DNA of 64,000 bases, from assembly GCA_948144175.1 (NCBI GenBank), contig CANXME010002648.1:62001-126000 (forward strand), read 5' to 3'. This stretch comes from Closterium sp. NIES-65. Its lineage: Eukaryota; Streptophyta; Zygnematophyceae; Desmidiales; Closteriaceae. The notes beneath the pieces were generated by a model. The model had not been told where the DNA came from. It ran no database searches and worked only from the letters and a program-made list of their open reading frames with translations. Each line of letters opens with the position of its first letter. Position 1 is the first letter of the stretch. Made by a program: the position numbers and the translations under genes. This document shows, piece after piece, positions 57,869 to 64,000 of the stretch.

Positions 57869-59701
57869 CTAAGGGGCAATCAGCGTGGACGCGAGATGAG
57901 GCAAAGCAGCAGCAAAGCACTGGAACTCCTCCTGCCTGTCCTCAAGGACGTCCGTGCCAAGAGCACACTCACCCCCGACGGACGGAGGACAGACAGACTT
58001 AGACTCAGCAACGAGACTAGTGGCGTAGTCTAGACGACAGCGAGCAGCAAAGTCGACAAGCTCAACAACTAAGGCAGACGTAGCAGTGGACTCAAAGGAA
58101 GGGTCAGTGACAACAGTAGCCAGGAGACGCGTGACAGTAGGACTGGCAGCACGAAGAGATAGAGACTCCGGGTCAGCAAGAACAGGAAGAGAGGACTCTG
58201 GAGGAGACGGCAACGGGACACGCAGAGGAGCAGTGGAAGGACGCAGTGCCATCTGGTGTGTGCCTGGGACCGCAGGAGGACGCGGACGCGGAGCACGACC
58301 ACTAGCGCGAGCAGCATGAACAGGCGACGCAGGACGAGACGCAGGCCCACGACGCTCAGCAAGACCTCCAGTGGGACCAGTGTAGGGAGAAGGAGCAGGT
58401 AGGGGGTAGGCGGGCTATAACTGTGACTGTGACTAGACAGGCTGTGGACACGCTAAGGGAGGAGCAGGACCAGTACAGGGCGGGAGACCAAGAACCTGCT
58501 CAAGGAGTGGAACGAAGTACGGCCGCGGCCGTGCAGCGCCTCCTGAACCAGCAGGGACAGCACCAGTACCCCCAGCGGCACCTCCAGCTCCAACAGCGCC
58601 AACTCCAGCACCCTCAGAAGCACCAGCGCCAGCAGCAACTCCAGCGCCAGCACCCCCAGCAGCTCTAGCTCCAGCAGCTCCAACTCCAAGAGGACCGCCA
58701 GCTCCAGTACCGCCAGCAGCTCCAGCACCAGGAGCAACTCCAGGCCCAGTAGCTCCAGTACCTCCTGTACCGCCACCAGCTCCAGCAGTACCTCCAGCAG
58801 GACCAACTCCTGCAGCCCCTGTAGCACCCCCAGTCCCAGCAGCTCCAGTACCGCCAGTACGAGCACCTCCAGGACCAGCAGCAACAGTAGCACCTCGAGC
58901 TCCAGGAGCACGGCTCCAGCGCCGGGCAAACCACTCGCGCAGCTCCTGCGGAGAGAGTAGCTCCCGCCTCATCGAAGCATCGCCAGAGGCCACACGAGCA
59001 GACCCAGCACCCCCAGGCTCTGCACCCCCACGCTCCGTACCCCCAAGCTCAGCACCCCCAGGCTCCGCACCCCCAGGCTCAGCACCCCCAGACTCAGCAC
59101 CCCCAGACTCAGCACCCCCAGTCCCAGCACCCCCAGGCTCAGCACCCCCATACCCGGCACCCGCAGGCTCAGCACCCCTAGCAGCACCAGAGTCAACCGC
59201 TACCTTGACAGGCTCGACTGCGTCTACCTGGGACACACCTGACGGGGCAAGACCCTGAGGGGGGAGAGGGTCTACCCGGGGAGGACCTGGCGCAAGGGAG
59301 AGCGGCGGCGGGGGGAGGGGCGCAGTGCGGTAGGGGAAGAGACAGTAGTAAGGTACCGACTCGTCAAAGGTGACGTCCTGGGACGACAGAACACGGCGCG
59401 AGGTGGGGTGGTAAAACTGCCAACCAGGCGCGTCAGGGGGGAAGCCAAGGAAGACGCAGGGAACCGCACGGGGGGACAGCTTGTCCGCAGACAAGTCGCG
59501 TACAAACGACTGAGATCCCCAGACCCGAAACGCAGACGCATCGCCAACCTTCCCCGTCCACCGCAAGGTGGGGGAGGTCTCTGGCAAGGAGACCCGGGGC
59601 TGAAGGTTGAGCTGATGCGCTGCGTACTGAACCGCAAACGGCCACAGAAAATGGGGAGCAGCCGCATGGATCATGGACGTACGAGCGACGTCCATGACCA
59701 T
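57869..59701 (-). pseudogene. E7 integrase end and linker (broken)
   Basis: 58433-59701 starts in the integrase C-terminal part (VMDVARTSMIHAAAPHFLWP, RVWGSQSFVRDLSADKL, DAPGWQFYHPTSRR), then GGAEP linker repeats (about 58980-59190), EWFARRW and Ala/Gly-rich arrays. A stop near 58434 separates it from the next linker part (57869-58252). The frame upstream is cut by a stop at about 59771. Confidence 0.88.
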
Positions 59702-59770
59702 GCCAATGCGGCGCTCAGCAATCCCATTTTGCTGTGGAGAGGCCGGAAGCGTGAAGGTCTGGCGGATGCC

Positions 59771-60451
59771 CTATGCACGACAGAAGGCTCCCAAACGGGC
59801 AGAGGAAAACTCTCCGCCTCTGTCAGAGTGCAAACACAGAACAGGAAAGTCCGAGCCGAAACTCTCTCTGAGCTGGAGACGAGCTGCGCGGATCGAGTCG
59901 ATCAACACCTTAGTGACGTCACCCTTGCTGCGCAAGGGGAAGACCGTGGTGTAACGCGAGTACTCGTCAACCACCAACACGAAGTAACGCTTGTGACCCT
60001 GGCCACGGACGCGGGTGGGGCCCCAAACGTCCATGTGAAGAGTTTGCAGGGGAGCCTCTGTCGGAGGAAACTCGGAGGAGTGAGGGGCGGCGCGCTGCCA
60101 CCCCTCGAAGCAGGGAACGCAGGTAGGGGCAGGCCCCAGAGGGAGTGGAGGGAGGGACCTGGGGAGACCAGAGACAAGGACACGGTAGGCCATACCTCGG
60201 AGACGAGGCAGGGAGGGGTGACCAAGGCGGTGGTGCCAAAGGAGAATCTGGTGGGACAGGAGACGACACGAGCAGGGAGCAGACTCAGGACCAGACCTGG
60301 ACGCTGCAGCAAAAACCTGACTCGACGCAGCTACCTGACCAGACTCAGCAACCGGAGGAGACTCAGTAGTCAGTGTGTACAGGCTCCACCCCGGCCGCCG
60401 GGTAAACGTGGCCAAGTGTCGGCCCGTCCAAGCACACGTACAGTGGGTCAC
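59771..60451 (-). pseudogene. E7 integrase zinc region and core (broken)
   Basis: Pre-integrase region (WHHRLGHPSLPRLRGMA) and core with LHMDVWGPTRV (first Asp), VVDEYSRYTTVFPL and LHSDRGGEFSSARL (second Asp). It ends in TAG after CRA. The Glu-containing segment IAERRIG lies just beyond the stop. This region is what E1 has lost. Confidence 0.9.
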
Positions 60452-60454
60452 CCG

Positions 60455-61516
60455 CTAACTCGCAGGAGTGAACTGGTCAACCCCCCGATCCTGTAGATCA
60501 GCACCACTCACCAAGTTCGTAGAGAACGAGGGGAGGTAGAGACCTGACAGGGTGCCAGAGGGGGCTGCCGGACACGGTAAGACAGTGGAGAGGCTAGCAA
60601 GGACAGGACCCCCAGAGGGGTCCGCCAGGGAGACCGCAACCAGCCTACTAAGCGGCGTAAGCGTGGAACGGTCTCGTAAGAAGGAGCGGGAAGCACCCGA
60701 GTCAAGGGTGAAGGTGTGTAAGGCCTGAGCCGAAGTGGTACCTGAGAGAGCAGACTCACCAGCACCTGGGGCAGCAGACGCACTAGCACCTAGAGCAGCA
60801 GCCTCACCAGCACCTAGAGCAGCAGTCTCAATGCCCGGGTCAGGCGGAACACACAGGTAACAGTCACCCTCATCACTAGTAGACACAGCAAACATGGCAG
60901 CAAGAATGGCATCATAGTCAAGATCAAAGATAGCAACACCCGCCCTAGACAGCTCTCCCCAGCGAGGGATCTCAGTGGCGTCAGGGAACTGGTGACGCCA
61001 CGCGTCCTTCAGGCGGCCGAAGCAGCGCTGGGTGGAGTGCAGGCCCCCGCACTGCTCACCAGCGCGGTCGCCGATACGGAGGACGTAGGTACAGGGACTA
61101 GTACCCCCACCTCGCTGACGCCCAGCGTACCATTCACGAAGCTGCTGGGGGGACGGGGTTTCACGAGTGCGCTGCTGCTGCTGGCGCTGACCACCACCTA
61201 AGCCGCCCCACAGTGCAAAGCCACCCCGACTAGCTCCACCTCCTCCGCCACCACCTCCGCCACCGCCGCCACCGCCTCCTCCTCCGCTCCCACCGCCACC
61301 GCCGCCACCAAAGCCCCCACCCCCGCCACCACTCCCACCACCACCCCCACTCCCTCCGCCTCCTCCACCTCCACCTCCACCGCCCCCGCCAGCCCCTCCA
61401 GCGCCCTTGCCCCCCTTGCCCTTGCCGGTGCGGCGTCGCCCACTAGGGCTAGACGCAGCGCTGACTGACTCGGTGCCAACGAAGTCGACGGCAGCAGCAG
61501 AGGCAACAGAGGGCAA
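60455..61516 (-). pseudogene. E7 Gag end and protease
   Basis: Gly-rich tract (about 61200-61400), atypical zinc motif EQCGGLHSTQRC (near 61030), DYDAILAAMF, and protease TLDSGASRSFLRD (near 60690). It ends at TAG after LTPAS, four bases from the integrase frame. A similar Gag-end is found in E1. Confidence 0.9.
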
Positions 61517-61581
61517 AAGGGGGGAGGGGGAGCACCCCTCAAAGACAGGGGCACGCTAGAGGCTCCTACAGCGACTACACT

Positions 61582-62187
61582 CTACTCAGCTGCCAGGAGG
61601 CGCTCCTCGAGTAGGTCAACGGTGAGTGTGGTGGGGCAAACAGAGAGGAAGTGGTCCCTTACCGAGCGAAGGGAGTCAGGGAGCCGGGTGACTATGTAGT
61701 AGAGGGTGATGTACATGGGGGGGGGGTTCTTGGCGCAGAACTCAGCAGGAAGCGCAGCGCGGTAGCGGTTGTCACTAGTGCGAAGGTGCTTAACGAGGTC
61801 AGCGATAGTGGGAAAGGCGGCGAGGTCAGGAAACAGGTACGGCAGTATGAGGCGACTAAGAGCAGCAGTGGCAGGGGAAGAGTAGCGTGCAACTACAGCG
61901 TCGTACAAGGTCTTAGCACTCTTGTAATGACTAAAGTGCGCACGCTCAGTGGTCGGTAAGTGGCGACGCACAGCAAGACGGGCAGCAGCATCGCGGGTGG
62001 CCCACTGTGAGCGAACAATGCTGTCAGCATCAGCTGGCGGGGCAGGAGAGGCACTAGAGGTGAGATCGAACAGGGAGAGTCCGTCTGCCCTATCGCACTA
62101 TAGGAAAAGCTGTAGGTCATCTACCCAGACCTCGAAGTCAACAGCACGACCCTCAGCATCAAAGGTAAGGACACTGGGGGTAGCCAT
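61582..62187 (-). pseudogene. gag: E7 Gag N-terminal part (stop inside)
   Basis: From ATG 62187 (MATPSVLTFDAEGRAVDF) with a TAG in LQLFL-stop-CDRAD (near 62100). It then continues through AVRRHLPTTERAHF and CAKNPPP straight into MYITLYYIVTRLPDS because the plus-strand G-run (61717-61726) is ten long. A stop follows LLAAE near 61582. It shows the ancestral frame across the homopolymer. Confidence 0.88.
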
Positions 62188-62269
62188 GACAGCAGTGGTC
62201 TAGTAGAGGGTGCTCTCACCAGTCCGGGTGGGCAGGGCCGGGGCGCGCCGGAAGGAACAGGGCGGCAAC

Positions 62270-62720
62270 TGCGGTAGCAGCGGTTCGGCAGTGGCTCGGT
62301 AGCGGCGGCTCGACGGCGGCCTCAGCGGCTCGGCTGCTGGGCGGCTCGGCGACTCGGCTGCTGGGCGGCTCGGTGGCTCGGCTGCTGGGCGGCTCGGCGG
62401 CTCGGCGGTTCGGCGGCTCGGCTGCTGGGCGGCTCGGCGGCTCGGCTGCTGGGCGGCTCGGCTGCTCGGTAGGGGCGGCGACGGGGCCGGTAGGGGCGGC
62501 GACGGGGCCGCGTAGGGGCGGCGACGGGGCCGCTAGGGGCAGCGACGGGGCCGGTAGGGGCGGCGACGGGGCCGCGAGGGGCGGCGACGGGGCTGGTAGG
62601 GGCGGCGACGGGGCCGTGAGGGGCGGCGACGGGGCCGCGAGGGGCGGCGACGGGGCCGCTAGGGACGGCGACGGGGCCGCGTAGGGGCGGCGACGGGGCT
62701 GCTAGGGGCTGCACAAGGGG
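62270..62720. repeat. E7 leader minisatellites
   Basis: GGCGGCTCGGCTGCTGGGC-type units (about 62330-62465), then GGGGCGGCGACGGGGCCG-type units (about 62470-62700), the same two families as in E1. Confidence 0.87.
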
Positions 62721-62823
62721 CCGTGAGAGGGGCCTGTAAGAGAGCTCGACAAAAGGGCGGCCCACAAGGCGCGCCTTGGGCAGGAGCGACTGGCGCTCCG
62801 GTCAGAAAAAAAGTTTCAGTGGT

Positions 62824-62866
62824 GGGCCCAAGGAAGCGTTCCCACTAGGGAACCTGCTCTATACCA
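62824..62866 (-). promoter_or_regulatory. Internal primer site, hairpin and GGGCCC box in E7
   Basis: Second, internal copy of the leader signals: GGGCCC at 62824-62829, hairpin GTTCCC-ACTA-GGGAAC near 62838-62853, and in sense TGGTATAGAGCAGG beside the internal LTR. Confidence 0.78.
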
Positions 62867-62991
62867 TGTGAAGAAATGAGGAATGAATGAACTAGGAAAG
62901 AGGTGGGTACAAGTAGGAAAACCAGAAGTGTTGTACCCCATATAGTCTACCCCACTACAGCCTACACAGACTATAGCATATAAGTTTGACA
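62867..62991 (-). repeat. Extra internal LTR in E7 leader
   Basis: 125 bp, closer to E1 LTRs than to E7's own (shares AGGAAAGAGGTGG and CATATAAG where E7 LTRs have AGCAAGCAGGTGG and CATATGAG). It is followed by the AACTG target duplication of the E1 insertion and by G1 gag sequence. Confidence 0.9.
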
Positions 62992-63049
62992 AACTGTTTA
63001 TGCCGATGAATCTGCTGCCGCGCCATGTAGCTGGAGTTGATTGGTTCGA
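62992..63049 (-). mobile_element. Captured fragment of G1 gag
   Basis: About 58 bp, AACTGTTTATGCCGATGAAT to GATTGGTTCGAAACG. It matches 17238-17295 just outside the E1 5' LTR with about four differences. It lies between the internal LTR and a second stretch of copia leader, so E7 carries the junction of a copia inserted at the E1 site in a G1-type element. Confidence 0.9.
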
Positions 63050-63331
63050 AACGACGGGGCGGCGAGGGGCGGCGACGGTGCCGCGAGGGGCGGTGACAGG
63101 GCCGCGTAGGGGCTGCGAGGGGCCTGGGAGGGCGGCGACGGGGCCGCTAGGGGCGGCGACGGGGCCGCTAAGGGTGGCGCGAGGGGCCGTGAGAGGGGCC
63201 TCTAGGAGGGCTCGACAGAAGGGCGGCCCACGGGGCGCGCCTTGGGCAGGAGCGACTGGCGCTCCGGTCAGAAAAAAAACTCAGTGGTGGGCCCAAGGAA
63301 GCGTTCCCACTAGGGAAGCTGCTCTATACCA
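63050..63331 (-). promoter_or_regulatory. Outer leader segment of E7 with primer signals
   Basis: A second, shorter copy of the copia leader: GC-rich units, the conserved CAGGAGCGACTGGCGCTCCG segment (an inverted repeat in itself), GGGCCC at 63289-63294, hairpin GTTCCC-ACTA-GGGAA near 63303-63317, and in sense TGGTATAGAGCAGC beside the true 5' LTR. Confidence 0.8.
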
Positions 63332-63457
63332 TGTGAAGAAATGAGGAATGAATGAACTAGCAAGCAGGTGGGTACAAGTAGGAAAACCTAAAAGTGTTGT
63401 ACCCCATATTGTCTACCCCACTACAGCCTACACAGACTATAGCATATGAGTTTGACA
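63332..63457 (-). repeat. 5' LTR of E7
   Basis: 126 bp, TGTGAAGAAATGAGG to GAGTTTGACA, followed by TSD GTTTA. Confidence 0.95.
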
Positions 63458-63827
63458 GTTTAATATTCGTCTTGTGTTTGCTTTAGTTCATGCTTAGTGC
63501 CTTCTATAAATGTGTGCTTGTGTTTCATTGTAATCAACTTTTTGGAGTGAATATTTTCTCTATCGATGTATTGACGCGAGGAGAATTTTCTGCATACGAG
63601 CCAATTGATCGTTAATGCTTCTGCATATGAGCTTAGGAGTGCTCTAGTGCACACGACTGCTTTCACACTTGAAAAGTTCCTCTACAAACACGGACCCTTG
63701 GATAGGGGCTGGTTCTACTAGGCACCCAAGGACCCTTGGAGGTGACCCCGTGGGGACTACATAGCGTTGATTAAAGGTGTGCTTAGAGCTTCTAGGTCCC
63801 ATATAGCTGTCAACAGTGTACACATGT
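63458..63827. other. Flank with E3-LTR-like segment
   Basis: AT-rich sequence without a recognised gene. About 63685-63755 (GGACCCTTGGATAGGGGCT, GGCACCCAAGGA, GGAGGTGACCCCG) matches the inner part of the E3 LTR at about 1995-2065, so a fragment of an E3-type LTR lies here. Confidence 0.55.
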
Positions 63828-64000
63828 TGTCAGAATGATGTAATCGTCTAGCCTGCAGTGGGGTACTCTATAGCGAGTACAACCCAATTAGGGTGTCCTA
63901 TATGTATCTCAACTGCTGCTAGTGCAAACCTCTCTTTCTGCTTCTAAGCTTTTCCTCGTACTTCTTTCACATGCTATCAGAGCGTGTCCTTCCTTGGCCT
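63828..64000 (+). mobile_element. 5' end of an LTR element running off the window
   Basis: LTR 63828-63971 (144 bp, TGTCAGAATGATGTAATC to CTTCTTTCACA), followed directly by TGCTATCAGAGCGTG, an initiator-Met-like primer site as in NB. The LTR matches the solo LTR 36284-36414 in reverse complement. The internal region begins at 63972 and is cut by the window end. Confidence 0.85.

Larger units (their letters stand above)
55965..63457 (-). mobile_element. Copia element E7 with chimeric leader
   Basis: Minus-strand copia element with TSD GTTTA (55960-55964, 63458-63462). Outer LTRs 55965-56090 and 63332-63457 differ at one position seen. Gag, protease, integrase, RT and RNase H are all present but broken by several stops. 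The leader contains, between the true 5' LTR and gag, a second LTR (62867-62991) and a 58-bp piece of G1 gag (62992-63049). Confidence 0.93.

Overview
This is eukaryotic nuclear DNA made almost entirely of transposable elements. LTR elements primed by initiator-Met tRNA, a chromodomain-bearing Gypsy element, a hAT-type transposase, introns and GC-rich Ty1/copia elements point to the green lineage. A streptophyte alga or an early-diverging land plant would fit, but the window does not identify a species. No rRNA, tRNA, CRISPR or bacterial operon was seen. Element names (E0-E7, G1, NA, NB, H1) are mine.

Layout. 1-535: 5' end of a minus-strand copia element (E0). 536-1797: no recognisable gene, with an inverted repeat. 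1798-25550: a nest of insertions, each boundary supported by LTR ends and mostly by 5-bp target-site duplications (TSDs). Decayed copia E3 contains decayed copia E2 (2945-23564, TSD GGCCC), which contains a Gypsy chromovirus G1 (4564-18570, TSD ATGAC), which contains copia E1 (9241-17237, TSD AACTG), which contains a short non-autonomous LTR element NA (15237-16779, TSD GCGAC). 25560-37640: a decayed PIF1-helicase plus endonuclease element (Helentron/Helitron2-like, H1), split by three solo LTRs, a young nearly intact copia E4 (26707-34141, TSD TGTAT, identical LTRs) and a non-autonomous LTR element NB (34687-36133). 38090-41284: decayed hAT transposase gene on the minus strand. 41310-43595: copia deletion derivative E5 with identical LTRs (TSD ACCTA). 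43601-46965 and 54576-54800: minisatellite blocks and phase-compatible exons of an unrecognised gene. 46966-54570: intact copia E6 (TSD AGATG; 1,116-bp LTRs; 1,609-codon ORF; tRNA-Phe primer site), inserted in the last of those exons. 55965-63457: copia E7 (TSD GTTTA), whose leader carries an extra internal LTR joined to a piece of G1 gag. 63828-64000: 5' end of another LTR element.

How the parts relate. E0, E1, E2, E4, E5 and E7 are one copia group. They have 126-133 bp LTRs, an initiator-Met-like primer site, a hairpin directly after it, a GGGCCCACC box, a GC-rich minisatellite leader, a glycine-rich Gag and a shared 3' noncoding block ending in a hairpin that holds the polypurine tract. 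NA and NB lack coding capacity but keep the primer site and GGGCCC box, as expected of elements mobilised in trans. The observations most worth following are the covarying primer-site hairpin with its GGGCCC palindrome, the chimeric E7 leader, the tRNA-Phe-primed E6 with a stop-separated upstream frame, and the helicase-endonuclease remnant. Coordinates were read by eye and may be off by a few bases.
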